Of a stretch of DNA of 47,068 nucleotides, positions 8,054 through 16,997 are shown in pieces (the stretch's first letter is position 1; every line of letters begins with the position of its first letter). The stretch comes from Methylobacter sp. (GTDB lineage Bacteria; Pseudomonadota; Gammaproteobacteria; Methylococcales; Methylomonadaceae): positions 1-47,068 of the forward strand of contig JALNYY010000015.1 of NCBI GenBank assembly GCA_023229605.1, read 5' to 3'. Below the pieces are notes generated by a model. The model was given only the letters and a program-made list of their open reading frames with translations, had not been told where the DNA came from and did not search any database. A program made the position numbers and the translations under genes.

Positions 8054-8757
8054 AACGCACTGTTCTTGTGACCGGCGCCAGTTCCGGCATAGGCCGCGCC
8101 ATCGGCAGAAATTTATTGCAACAGGGTCATCATGTAATCGGCGCATCCCGCGATAGCGGCAAGTTTATCCGGCAGATGGATAACTTCACTCCGGTGCAAT
8201 TGGATTTAAGCCGGTTAAACGACATACCGCAAAAAGTCCGCGAACTGGAGCAAGCGTTCCCCGATATAGATGCGGTGGTTTTTTGTGCCGGAAAGGGGCA
8301 GTTCGGTTCGGTGGAAGAGTTTTCTTATGCCCAGATTGAAGACCTGATGACGATAAACTTTACCAGCCAGGCTTTTTTGGTTCGGGCGCTGCTGCCTGCT
8401 TTAAAGCGCAAAGATCACGGTGATTTGATTTTTATCGGTTCGGAAGCCGCATTAAAAGGCAGCCGCAAAGGCGCGCTGTATTGCGCCAGCAAGTTTGCCG
8501 TGCGCGGCTTTACTCAAGCCCTGCGCGAAGAATGCGGTAAAAGCAATGTGCGGGTGTGTCTGATTAATCCCGGCATGGTCAGGACGGCGTTTTTTGAGCA
8601 ATTGTCTTTTGAACCGGGCGAAGATGAAAGCAATTATATTGAGCCGGAAGATGTCGCCGAATCAGTGTCCTACGTGCTTAATTCACGAAACCGGATAGTG
8701 ATCGATGAAATCAACCTGAGTCCCTTAAACAAGGTCGTGAAATTTAAAAAACCATGA
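8041..8757 (+). CDS. Short-chain dehydrogenase/reductase (SDR)
   Basis: A 238-aa classical SDR. The dinucleotide-binding motif TGASSGIG is at residues 11-18, the NAG-like motif is FCAGKG near 79-84, and the active site is Y147-CAS-K151 with an upstream serine in FIGSEAALKGS. These enzymes use NAD(P)H to interconvert alcohols and ketones; the substrate cannot be read from the sequence. The gene overlaps the end of the SPL-like gene by 13 bp, giving a two-gene operon. It is followed by about 50 bp and a hairpin shared with the converging pyk gene. Confidence 0.8.
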   Translation: MHFIKRTVLVTGASSGIGRAIGRNLLQQGHHVIGASRDSGKFIRQMDNFTPVQLDLSRLNDIPQKVRELEQAFPDIDAVVFCAGKGQFGSVEEFSYAQIEDLMTINFTSQAFLVRALLPALKRKDHGDLIFIGSEAALKGSRKGALYCASKFAVRGFTQALREECGKSNVRVCLINPGMVRTAFFEQLSFEPGEDESNYIEPEDVAESVSYVLNSRNRIVIDEINLSPLNKVVKFKKP

Positions 8758-8804
8758 TTAAAAGGGGAGGTAATGAATTTCCCTCTGCTCTTAAGCGTAT
8801 CGGC

Positions 8805-8843
8805 AAAAAAATGGCCTGAAAAACTAAAGTTCTTCAGGCCATT
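8805..8843 (-). terminator. Rho-independent terminator of pyk
   Basis: AATGGCCTGAA (8810-8820) and TTCAGGCCATT (8833-8843) form a perfect 11-bp stem with a 12-nt loop. On the minus strand the hairpin is followed by a run of T (A6 at 8805-8810 on the plus strand). It lies 27 bp past the pyk stop, between the convergent SDR and pyk genes, and may also slow transcripts from the left. Confidence 0.85.
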
Positions 8844-8869
8844 AGGGCTAGCAAACAGTCAACAAAGTT

Positions 8870-10309
8870 TTAATGAGTTAAGTCTTGTCCGACAGTGATG
8901 ACTTTTAACGCATTGGTGCCGCCGGGTATGCCCTCAAGGTCGCCTTGAGTGATGATGAAGGTGTCGCCGTCCGCAGCAACTCCGCGTCTTTTTAGTTCAG
9001 CAAGGATCGCTCTGTTTACTTCAGCATGATCGCTAAGGTCATGAATGAACAATACCGGAAAAACACCGCGATACAAAGTGACTCTGCCTAGTGTTTCTTG
9101 ATGAGGGCTGAGCGCAAAAATTGGAATGCCCGAACTGATTCTGGACATCCATAATGGCGTAGAGCCGGATTCGGTCAGCGCGGCAATGCCGTGTATTTTA
9201 GTGTGGTTCGCCATATACATCGCAGACATTGCAATGGCTTCATCGACGCGTTCGAACTGGAGGTCGACACGATGTCTTGAGACGCGAACGATGGGTTGTT
9301 TTTCAGCTTCTACACAAACGCGGTGCATTGCTTCTATGGCTTTAACCGGGTATTTGCCCGATGCCGTTTCCGCAGACAGCATGATCACGTCGGTGCCGTC
9401 ATAAACTGCATTGGCAACGTCAAAAACTTCGGCGCGGGTAGGAATCGGGTTATCTATCATTGATTCCATCATTTGTGTGGCGGTAATCGCAACACGATTG
9501 AGATCGCGGGAGCGGCGAATCAACGTTTTTTGCACGGCAGGCAGGTTGGCATCGCCGATTTCGACGCCGAGATCGCCACGAGCAACCATGACGGCATCCG
9601 ATGCCAGGATGATTTCATCCATGACCTCTATGGCTTCAGCCCGCTCGACCTTTGCCACGATACCTGCATGACAACCTTCGGCAACCAACAGGCGGCGCGC
9701 TTCATGAAGATCTTCAGCGGTGCGGGGGAAAGAAATGGCGACATAATCGCATTTCATTATCGCAATCGTTTTGATATCTTCCTTGTCCTTGTCGGTCAAG
9801 GCCGCCGCAGAAAGGCCGCCGCCCAGCAGGTTAATGCCTTTGTTGTTAGACAGATCGCCGCCAACGACAACAGTACAGTTGACGCGCATATCTACAACGT
9901 TGACCACGTCAAGAACGATACGGCCGTCATCCAATAGCAACCGGCTGCCCGGTTTGACTTCCAGAGCCAAGGGTTCGTAAGTAATGCCGACTTGAGTATT
10001 ATCGCCGGCCATTGGATCAAGATTTATATCCAGAGCGAAATCCTGGCCTTCTTTTAAAAACACTTTGGTGTCTTTAAAGCGGGCAATACGAATTTTAGGG
10101 CCCTGCAAATCAGCTAAAATACCAACTAGCCTGCCGGTTTTCAGGCTAAGCTCACGGACAGCATTAGCCCTGTTAATGTGGTCTTGGGCAGAGCCGTGCG
10201 AAAAGTTCATGCGAACAAAGTCAAGGCCCGCTGCAAACATGCCTTCAAGTACTCCGGGTTTATCCGTAGCGGGACCCAGTGTTGCTAAAATTTTGGTTCT
10301 TCTTAACAT
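8870..10309 (-). CDS. pyk: Pyruvate kinase
   Basis: The 479-aa product converts phosphoenolpyruvate and ADP to pyruvate and ATP. It begins MLRRTKILATLGPATDKPGVLEGM with the RMNFSHGS substrate motif. It has the catalytic lysine region GIVAKVERAEA and the metal/substrate motif AVMVARGDLGVEIG, followed by QKTLIRRSRD, ATQMMESM and MLSAETASGKYPVKAI. The C-terminal regulatory domain is complete, ending with the TQGDLEGIPGGTNALKV loop. The length is that of a full bacterial type II enzyme. It starts 15 bp after gap and probably shares its transcript; a strong terminator follows. Confidence 0.95.
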   Translation of the reverse strand: MLRRTKILATLGPATDKPGVLEGMFAAGLDFVRMNFSHGSAQDHINRANAVRELSLKTGRLVGILADLQGPKIRIARFKDTKVFLKEGQDFALDINLDPMAGDNTQVGITYEPLALEVKPGSRLLLDDGRIVLDVVNVVDMRVNCTVVVGGDLSNNKGINLLGGGLSAAALTDKDKEDIKTIAIMKCDYVAISFPRTAEDLHEARRLLVAEGCHAGIVAKVERAEAIEVMDEIILASDAVMVARGDLGVEIGDANLPAVQKTLIRRSRDLNRVAITATQMMESMIDNPIPTRAEVFDVANAVYDGTDVIMLSAETASGKYPVKAIEAMHRVCVEAEKQPIVRVSRHRVDLQFERVDEAIAMSAMYMANHTKIHGIAALTESGSTPLWMSRISSGIPIFALSPHQETLGRVTLYRGVFPVLFIHDLSDHAEVNRAILAELKRRGVAADGDTFIITQGDLEGIPGGTNALKVITVGQDLTH

Positions 10310-10324
10310 TATGTTGGAAATCCG

Positions 10325-11338
10325 TTATTTTGCGTTAACTAAAGCAATTGTCGTATCCAACATACGGTTTGAGAAGCCCCATTCGTTGTCATACCAGGAT
10401 AGAACCTTTACAAAATTGCCATTCATGACTTTAGTCAATGCCGAGTCATAAATTGATGATGCAGGGTTATGATTAAAGTCGATTGAAACCAGCGGCAAGC
10501 TGTTGAACTCCAAAATGCCTTTTAAAGGGCCTTCGGAAGCTGTTTTCAGGATTTGATCGATTTCTTCTTTGCTGGTATTTCTGGCCGCTTGGAAGGTTAA
10601 ATCAACAACGGAAACATTGATAGTCGGTACGCGCATAGCGAAACCGTCCATTTTTCCAGCCAATTCCGGCAGTACCAAGCCTACAGCCGCAGCAGCACCT
10701 GTTTTGGTGGGAATCATCGATTGCGTGGCTGAACGGGCGCGGTGTAAATCGCTGTGATAAACGTCAGTCAGGACTTGATCGTTGGTGTAAGAGTGAATGG
10801 TGGTCATTAATCCATGAACGATGCCAACGGTGTCGAGCAAAGGTTTAACTAAGGGCGATAAGCAGTTGGTTGTGCATGAGGCATTGGAAATGACGGTATC
10901 TGACGCTTTCAGGACATCATGATTTACGCCGTAGACGATAGTTGCATCAACGTCGTTGCCGCCTGGTGCGGAAATAATAACTTTTTTTGCGCCGGCAGCA
11001 ATGTGTGCGGATGCTTTTGCTTTGCTGGTAAATAAACCGGTGCATTCGTGGACGGCATCGATACCCAGCTCTCCCCATGGCAGTTTTGATGGGTCTCTTT
11101 CTGAGAAAACTCTAATCTTATCGCCGTTAATAACGATGTAGTCGCCATCAACGCTCACTTCGAAAGGAAATTTTCCATGCACGGAATCATATTGAGTCAG
11201 GTGAGCATTTGTTTTTGCGTCGCCCAAATCATTGATTGCAACAATTTGAATTTCGTTGGTACGGCCTGCTTCGTATAATGCGCGAACGATATTACGTCCA
11301 ATACGACCATAACCATTGATTGCAACTTTAATTGGCAT
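10325..11338 (-). CDS. gap: Glyceraldehyde-3-phosphate dehydrogenase, type I
   Basis: The 337-aa enzyme oxidises and phosphorylates glyceraldehyde 3-phosphate to 1,3-bisphosphoglycerate. The Rossmann motif INGYGRIGRNIVRAL is at the N-terminus. An aspartate in VAINDLGD at the end of the second strand is typical of NAD preference. The catalytic cysteine is C155 in SNASCTTNCLSP, and the C-terminal SWYDNEWGFSNRML is present. A good Shine-Dalgarno (GGAG, 8 nt before the ATG) supports the start. The 214-bp upstream region contains a candidate promoter. gap and pyk adjacency fits an EMP/RuMP-type central metabolism. Confidence 0.95.
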   Translation of the reverse strand: MPIKVAINGYGRIGRNIVRALYEAGRTNEIQIVAINDLGDAKTNAHLTQYDSVHGKFPFEVSVDGDYIVINGDKIRVFSERDPSKLPWGELGIDAVHECTGLFTSKAKASAHIAAGAKKVIISAPGGNDVDATIVYGVNHDVLKASDTVISNASCTTNCLSPLVKPLLDTVGIVHGLMTTIHSYTNDQVLTDVYHSDLHRARSATQSMIPTKTGAAAAVGLVLPELAGKMDGFAMRVPTINVSVVDLTFQAARNTSKEEIDQILKTASEGPLKGILEFNSLPLVSIDFNHNPASSIYDSALTKVMNGNFVKVLSWYDNEWGFSNRMLDTTIALVNAK

Positions 11339-11410
11339 AGATATTCTCCAGATTGGTGAAATGAAAACTTACAAAAACGGATAACCCTAGAGCTTCCGAG
11401 AATCCCGACA

Positions 11411-11440
11411 ATTGTACCAAGAATTAAGATGCTTAGTCTA
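11411..11440 (-). promoter_or_regulatory. Candidate sigma70 promoter for gap-pyk
   Basis: Reading the minus strand, TAGACT (11440-11435) and TACAAT (11416-11411) are separated by 18 bp and lie about 70 bp upstream of the gap ATG. Each hexamer matches the consensus at four or five of six positions. This is a sequence-only prediction. Confidence 0.4.
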
Positions 11441-11552
11441 TTGACGTGGAAAACGATGGCTGTTATTTAGCAGCAGCTCGGTTTAATACCGGTCGATGCC
11501 GGGGCTGGGATTATTGTCAACACGCTTGGCATTCTTCCTTAGTTATAGGACT

Positions 11553-14360
11553 TTAAACATTAAATTTCTCTTCTATTTTTTGTTTGTAGTTTAAATAATG
11601 GATGGTTTGCAGTTGCTCAGGGTTGTCGATACGGAATGCGGAAAAAGGCAAGTCTATATCGGTAATATAAATCGGATAATTCATCTTGCCGTTCCTGAAC
11701 TGGAGTATATGCAGATAAGCGGCATAAAAAACTTGATTGCCGTGATCCAGCGATGAAAATTCTTTTTCATTGCAGTAGATTGTATAAACAATGCCTTTGT
11801 GGGTATCTTCTCCGGTGATGCGCAGGTTTAATTCATTATTTGAGGCGGTTGCTTTCAGTTGTACCGGGTTACAGGAAAAGATGCCGGCAGGGCTTTTCTT
11901 GATTTCATAATATTCAATGGTCAAAAGCGTTTCAAAAAGATTGCGGTTAAGGATTGATGCCAAAAAAACAGCGTATTGTTTTAGCAGATAGACAGGGTTT
12001 GCTTTGTTATGCCGTTGGATGTGCAAAGCTCCTTTTTCATCAACGATATAGACGCTGATATCCGTCTTGCTTTCATAGTAAAAAAGCTGAATCACTTGAG
12101 GCCTGTTCAGCGAGTAAATGAGAGGGATAGGCGTATTTTCGAGGACAGTTTGGTCAAAATGAATGGTGCTGAACTGTTCTTGGGGACTGGCTAATTCGTT
12201 TAGCAGCTGTTTTTTTGTTGCCAGTTTTTTGTAATTCAGGGTTTGATTTACGGTCTGGAAGACATAAAACGAGGTCCCGCCCGGTAAAATATAACGCAGC
12301 GAGCGATTATGATGTTGTTTGGCAAAAAGATTAACCAGGGTGTTAAATACCGTCTCAACGCGGAAGATAATACCTTTGGCCCGAGCCGGGGTGTGACAGA
12401 CAAACTTCAGCGCGTTTGAGGATAGCGGTTTTTTGTTATTGTTAACGGCGTCCGTTAAGCAGTTGAACAGTCCTTCTACGCCTTCATCCTGGCTGGTTGT
12501 AATTTCGCCCCAACTGGACAGTGAAATCCTGTTTATAGTCTTGATAAAGCACTCGCGGCTCATGCCGTAACTTAACGCATCGGACCGCTCGCTCATGACG
12601 CACAGGCCGTCATCGTCAGAGATTCCCATATTGATAATAATCAATGAACTCAGCTGAGTCTTGACGGTCTGGTAGGTTTCCAGCGGAGGATCGTCGTTAA
12701 AATTCTTGGCTAAAAAATGATTGATTTGCGTCAGGGTTGAATGCAGCTCTTCATTCGGCATTTTTAGCGACTGTGAACTGAATTGAAGCTGCAGTTGTTT
12801 GTAATAGAGTCCATTGATGACCAGCCAGCACAGAACTTCGGTTAAAGTCCTGCATTTTTGGATGGGGTCAAAATCTGCGGCGCTGGCCATCTGGACGTTT
12901 TTCAGGTACAAAGCCCATCCATCGTCGCCATCGGGTAGACGGTTTTCCACGATAGATAACGTGCTTTCCTTAGAATAAACTTCCGAGCGCGTAGTAATGA
13001 TTTCGATCTTACCCGGCTTTTTTTCCAAAAACGCATGAAGCTTTCTGCCGATTAATTTCAGGTCAGTGCTGTTTTCCTGGTTCTGGGCCACATGGTCTCT
13101 GGCGAATCCCATGATCATGCGGTAGCAGTGGGTCAATTGCTGCACAATAACGGCATGTTCCGATGTCGCTTTTTTTATGTTCCAGAGTCGCTGATATTTA
13201 AGGTTATCAATAGTGGATACAGGCCAATTCCAGTGTTTGGCAATAAGTTGCATGTATTTTTCCCTGACGGCTCTGGTCTGGGAGTCCATAGTGTTGTCGG
13301 ATGATCCCATCACTTTTAAATAAAAGCATTGCCGGGCCAGGGCCAATCTTCCAAGGCTATGAGCTTTTTGCAGGTATTTTTCGACCTTTTGGTAAATCAG
13401 CAAATACGGGTCGAGATCGGTAGTCATAAAGTCGCCCTGATAAACGGCCTTTTTTATGTCCTGGCAAAGCCATCCTGTCTGCGGATATTCGCTGGCATAG
13501 CACTCCATTAATAACAGTTTTAATAATGATTTGTGCGGGGAATGCAGCGCCTTATAAAGGTGCCAAAGGGTTGCACTGGTAAATTCTTCAGCCGGGACGG
13601 CATCGAAGCCGCCAAAGTCGATAAGCTCATGCTCCGGAATGAACAGGTTGTTAATTAAGTGTTTGATATAGCGCGTGTAATTGCTTTCTTCATGAGGGGG
13701 AACCAGCCACCATGCCGGGCTTTTTCCCGCAATATAAATTGCGGTCCGGTAAAACTCTTCCAGCAGCAGATAATGCTGGGTTTGGCCGCTGCTTTCGGTG
13801 GAAATCGGTGTGTTTTCACCGAGCAGGAATTGTTTGCTGTCCATCAGGAAGAAATGCACTTCCAGTCCCAGCGATGCGGCCCAGATCTCTATTGCGGTGG
13901 CTTTTTTTTGCAGCTCGTCAATGGCGTCGGGCAATAAGCCGGATTGATGGCATAGCCAAATATCCATGTCGCTGGTTTTTGAAAATGCAATGCTGCCGAC
14001 ACTGCCCATTAAAAACAGCCCTTCAATAGGATAAACATGCGATGCCGTACGGGCATAGTTGAAATTCTTTGCCAGCTGTTTGGCCGCATTGATTGCCTGG
14101 ATACTGGGGTTGTATTCAGGTATTCCTGCGGGAGTCGTCGAAGAAATAAACCCCGGAAGCATCGGGAAGTTGCAGTGAAAAAGCAACGCCAATACATCTA
14201 AAAATACTTGCTGCCTAGGCAGCAGGAATTCCTGGACACGCTGCTCACGGAGCTGATTCAAGCGTTTAAAGCGGTGCTTGATTGTCTGAAGGTCTTGTAT
14301 GCTGATTTCTTCGCCGGGCGAACCTAAATGGATGGGGCGCTCTTGGTGTGGTCTGATCAT
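11553..14360 (-). CDS. cyaA: Class I adenylate cyclase
   Basis: A protein of about 935 aa that makes cAMP from ATP; class I cyclases are the CyaA enzymes of gammaproteobacteria. The N-terminal catalytic domain contains GLFLMGSVGSIAFSKTSDMD, the nucleotidyltransferase-like GS...DxD signature, followed by IWLCH. Then come the LPDAIDELQKKATAIEIW and EVHFFLMD segments. The C-terminal half is the long regulatory region of the family. I start at 14360 (MIRPHQERP): the upstream in-frame ATG at 14435 would translate part of a palindromic repeat. No strong Shine-Dalgarno is seen at either site. It lies downstream of argH on the same strand. Length is close to E. coli CyaA (848 aa) with extra C-terminal sequence. 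Confidence 0.9.
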   Translation of the reverse strand: MIRPHQERPIHLGSPGEEISIQDLQTIKHRFKRLNQLREQRVQEFLLPRQQVFLDVLALLFHCNFPMLPGFISSTTPAGIPEYNPSIQAINAAKQLAKNFNYARTASHVYPIEGLFLMGSVGSIAFSKTSDMDIWLCHQSGLLPDAIDELQKKATAIEIWAASLGLEVHFFLMDSKQFLLGENTPISTESSGQTQHYLLLEEFYRTAIYIAGKSPAWWLVPPHEESNYTRYIKHLINNLFIPEHELIDFGGFDAVPAEEFTSATLWHLYKALHSPHKSLLKLLLMECYASEYPQTGWLCQDIKKAVYQGDFMTTDLDPYLLIYQKVEKYLQKAHSLGRLALARQCFYLKVMGSSDNTMDSQTRAVREKYMQLIAKHWNWPVSTIDNLKYQRLWNIKKATSEHAVIVQQLTHCYRMIMGFARDHVAQNQENSTDLKLIGRKLHAFLEKKPGKIEIITTRSEVYSKESTLSIVENRLPDGDDGWALYLKNVQMASAADFDPIQKCRTLTEVLCWLVINGLYYKQLQLQFSSQSLKMPNEELHSTLTQINHFLAKNFNDDPPLETYQTVKTQLSSLIIINMGISDDDGLCVMSERSDALSYGMSRECFIKTINRISLSSWGEITTSQDEGVEGLFNCLTDAVNNNKKPLSSNALKFVCHTPARAKGIIFRVETVFNTLVNLFAKQHHNRSLRYILPGGTSFYVFQTVNQTLNYKKLATKKQLLNELASPQEQFSTIHFDQTVLENTPIPLIYSLNRPQVIQLFYYESKTDISVYIVDEKGALHIQRHNKANPVYLLKQYAVFLASILNRNLFETLLTIEYYEIKKSPAGIFSCNPVQLKATASNNELNLRITGEDTHKGIVYTIYCNEKEFSSLDHGNQVFYAAYLHILQFRNGKMNYPIYITDIDLPFSAFRIDNPEQLQTIHYLNYKQKIEEKFNV

Positions 14361-14396
14361 GGTGCAGGCGTTGTTTTTTATAATGCGTTTAGCCGA

Positions 14397-14471
14397 GTAG
14401 GCTGGGCTGGCGATAGCGTAACCCAACTTTCTCAAAGAGTTGTCGGGTTACGTTGCGCTAACCCGGCCTAC
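14397..14471. repeat. Palindromic dispersed repeat between argH and cyaA
   Basis: Two arms of about 31 bp, beginning GTAGGCTGGG (14397) and ending AACCCGGCCTAC (14471), pair imperfectly around an AT-rich loop (TTTCTCAAAGAG). The right arm includes the argH stop codon (CTA at 14468-14470 on the plus strand). The left arm covers the upstream in-frame region of cyaA. It could act as an attenuator or mRNA stabiliser between the two genes. Confidence 0.7.
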
Positions 14472-15856
14472 ATTATGTGTTGCCGCGCTGTCCGTATGGC
14501 GAGTCTGACCGTATCGGGGGCCGTGCCGCCAATGTGTTTGCGTGCGGCGACCGAGCCTTCCAGGGTCAAATAATCGAAAACATCATCAGTAATCAGGTCC
14601 GAAAAATGCTGCAGTTCCGGCAGCGACAGTTCCGATAAATCCCGTTGGCTTTCCAGCCCCAGGCGCACTGCGAGGCCTACGACTTCGTGTGCATCGCGAA
14701 AAGCCATGCCTTTACGCACCAGGTAATCGGCAAGGTCGGTGGCCGTGGCAAAGCCGCGTTTGGCTGAATTGTACATATTGGCTTTTTTGGCTTCGATATG
14801 GGGAACCATGTCGGCATAAGCCCGCAGGCAATTAATTAGCGTGTCGGCGGTATCGAACAGCGGTTCCTTATCTTCTTGGTTGTCTTTGTTGTAAGCCAGC
14901 GGCTGGCTTTTCATCAGCATCAGCAGCGCAACCAAGTGACCGGTTACCCGGCCTGATTTGCCGCGCACCAATTCGGGTACGTCGGGATTTTTCTTTTGCG
15001 GCATAATCGAGGAGCCGGTGCAAAACGCGTCGGGCATCTCGATAAAGTCAAACTGGGCGCTGGACCACAAGATTAATTCTTCGGAAAAACGCGATAAATG
15101 CATCATGATCAGGCTGCCGGCCGCAGTAAACTCAATCGCAAAGTCGCGGTCGCTGACCGAGTCCAGCGAGTTGGCCGAAGGCCGGCTGAAACCCAGTAAA
15201 TCGGAAGTCATCTGGCGGTCTATCGGGTAGCTGGTTCCGGCCAATGCCGCAGAACCCAGAGGCATGATGTTGATGCGTTTACAGCAGTCCTGCAGTCTTT
15301 CCCGGTCTCTCTTGAGCATTTCAAACCAGGCCATCAGGTGATGCCCGAAAGTGATCGGCTGGGCAACCTGCAAATGCGTAAAGCCGGGCATGATGGTGTC
15401 GGCATGTTGCTCCGCCAAGTCCAGGATGGCTGTTTGCAGGCGCGTGAGCTGGCCTAAAATCTGGTTGATTTCACTGCGCAGGTAAAGGCGAATATCCGTC
15501 GCCACCTGGTCATTGCGGGAGCGGCCGGTATGCAGTTTTTTGCCGGCAATGCCGATTAAATCGGTCAGCCGGGCTTCAATGTTCATATGAACATCTTCCT
15601 GCTTGATCGACCAGACAAATTCACCGTTAATGATTTCCTGGCTGATTTGGGTCAGGCCGCCAATAATAGCATCGCGTTCCTGTTCGGTCAGAATGCCGCA
15701 CGCGCTAAGCATTTTGGCGTGGGCGATTGAGCCGTCAATGTCCTGCTGCGCCATGCGCTGGTCAAAATCGACAGAAGCGGTGAATACCTCGACAAAGGCA
15801 TCGGTTGCTTGGGCAAAACGGGCGCTGGAAAGTTTGTCGGAATTAACGTTGGTCAT
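14468..15856 (-). CDS. argH: Argininosuccinate lyase
   Basis: The 462-aa enzyme splits argininosuccinate into arginine and fumarate, the last arginine step. It carries the superfamily signature G281-S282-S283-IMPQKKNPDVPE, the mobile serine loop that includes the catalytic base. HTGRSRNDQVATDIRLYLR and PGFTHLQVAQPITFGHHLMAW are also present. Length is normal (E. coli 457 aa). The stop codon lies inside a palindromic repeat, so the last residues may be set by the repeat. It is divergent from hemC. In Pseudomonas the same argH-to-hem order is interrupted by algZ-algR, which are missing here. Confidence 0.95.
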   Translation of the reverse strand: MTNVNSDKLSSARFAQATDAFVEVFTASVDFDQRMAQQDIDGSIAHAKMLSACGILTEQERDAIIGGLTQISQEIINGEFVWSIKQEDVHMNIEARLTDLIGIAGKKLHTGRSRNDQVATDIRLYLRSEINQILGQLTRLQTAILDLAEQHADTIMPGFTHLQVAQPITFGHHLMAWFEMLKRDRERLQDCCKRINIMPLGSAALAGTSYPIDRQMTSDLLGFSRPSANSLDSVSDRDFAIEFTAAGSLIMMHLSRFSEELILWSSAQFDFIEMPDAFCTGSSIMPQKKNPDVPELVRGKSGRVTGHLVALLMLMKSQPLAYNKDNQEDKEPLFDTADTLINCLRAYADMVPHIEAKKANMYNSAKRGFATATDLADYLVRKGMAFRDAHEVVGLAVRLGLESQRDLSELSLPELQHFSDLITDDVFDYLTLEGSVAARKHIGGTAPDTVRLAIRTARQHIM

Positions 15857-16053
15857 GATGTCTTTATTGTTAAGTTGGCTATTGCATCAAATTATACAAC
15901 TAAAGACATTGCCCCTGCTAACGCTGCTTGCCTACGGGGATGCAGGCAAAGTTTCCGTTCTCGGCTCACGCCCTTTACCTGGTGAAGAATTCAAGTTCGA
16001 TTAACCGTCATCAACTGACACGGGTTACAATAACGCCATTTTATTGTTAAATA

Positions 16054-16995
16054 ATGAATGGTGTTGTTTTGGCTGAAAAAATTATCCGTATTGCAACGCG
16101 CAGGAGTCCGTTGGCGTTGTGGCAGGCGGAACACGTTGCAGAACGTTTGGAGCGGACATTTCCGGGGTGCAGGACTGAGCTGGTTAAAATGACCACTCAG
16201 GGCGATAAAATCCTCGATGCGCCTTTAGCCAAAATTGGCGGCAAAGGCTTGTTTGTCAAAGAGCTGGAGCAGGGCATGCTGGACGGTTTTGCCGATATTG
16301 CCGTGCATTCGATGAAAGACGTGCCGGTAGAGTTTCCGGGCGGCTTGCATTTGGCGGCTATTTTGACCCGCGAAGATCCGACCGATGCTTTTGTCTCCAA
16401 CCGTTATCCGACGTTACATGATTTGCCGGCTAATGCCAGAATCGGCACGTCCAGCTTGCGCAGGCAATGCCAGATTAAAGAACTTTACCCCGACGCTGAA
16501 ATATTGTCGTTAAGAGGCAATGTCAATACCCGTTTGTTCAAACTGGATGGCGGTGAATACGATGCCATTATCTTGGCTTCAGCCGGTTTAAAAAGATTGG
16601 GCATGGCTGAGCGTATTACTCAATGCCTGGATGCAGGCGTCAGTCTGCCGGCGATCGGCCAGGGCGCTATAGGCATAGAATGCCGCAGCGATGATCCGGA
16701 AATCAACGAGATGCTGAGTGCGTTGCATGATAGCGAAACCGGGCTGTGCGTGACGGCGGAAAGAGCCATGAACGCGCGCCTGAACGGCGGCTGTCAGGTG
16801 CCGATTGCTGGGTTTGCGAAGATGCAGGGCGATCAGCTGTTCATGCGCGGATTGGTCGGCAGTCCTGACGGCAGCGTGATTTACCGGGCCGAACGGACGG
16901 ATGGCGTGGACAAAGCGGAAGCTATCGGAAAAATGATTGCCGAAGACTTATTGGCTCAAGGCGCAGATAAAATTCTGCAAGCGCTGTTTCATTAA
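16054..16995 (+). CDS. hemC: Porphobilinogen deaminase (hydroxymethylbilane synthase)
   Basis: The 313-aa enzyme joins four porphobilinogens into hydroxymethylbilane. C247 in GGCQVPIAGF is the attachment site of the dipyrromethane cofactor (C242 in E. coli). Other landmarks are IATRRSPLALWQAEHV, the GGKGLFVKELE loop, AVHSMKDVP with the catalytic aspartate, GTSSLRRQCQ and SLRGNVNTR. The ATG at 16054 has no evident Shine-Dalgarno. A TTG at 16069, with GGTG before it, would give a protein starting nearer to E. coli HemC. It is first in a hemC-hemD-hemX-hemY operon. Confidence 0.95.
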   Translation: MNGVVLAEKIIRIATRRSPLALWQAEHVAERLERTFPGCRTELVKMTTQGDKILDAPLAKIGGKGLFVKELEQGMLDGFADIAVHSMKDVPVEFPGGLHLAAILTREDPTDAFVSNRYPTLHDLPANARIGTSSLRRQCQIKELYPDAEILSLRGNVNTRLFKLDGGEYDAIILASAGLKRLGMAERITQCLDAGVSLPAIGQGAIGIECRSDDPEINEMLSALHDSETGLCVTAERAMNARLNGGCQVPIAGFAKMQGDQLFMRGLVGSPDGSVIYRAERTDGVDKAEAIGKMIAEDLLAQGADKILQALFH

Positions 16996-16997
16996 AT

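Noticed and set aside
14361..14435. N-terminal extension of CyaA by 25 residues
   Set aside because: The extra codons translate part of the palindromic repeat; the start at 14360 is the more plausible one.
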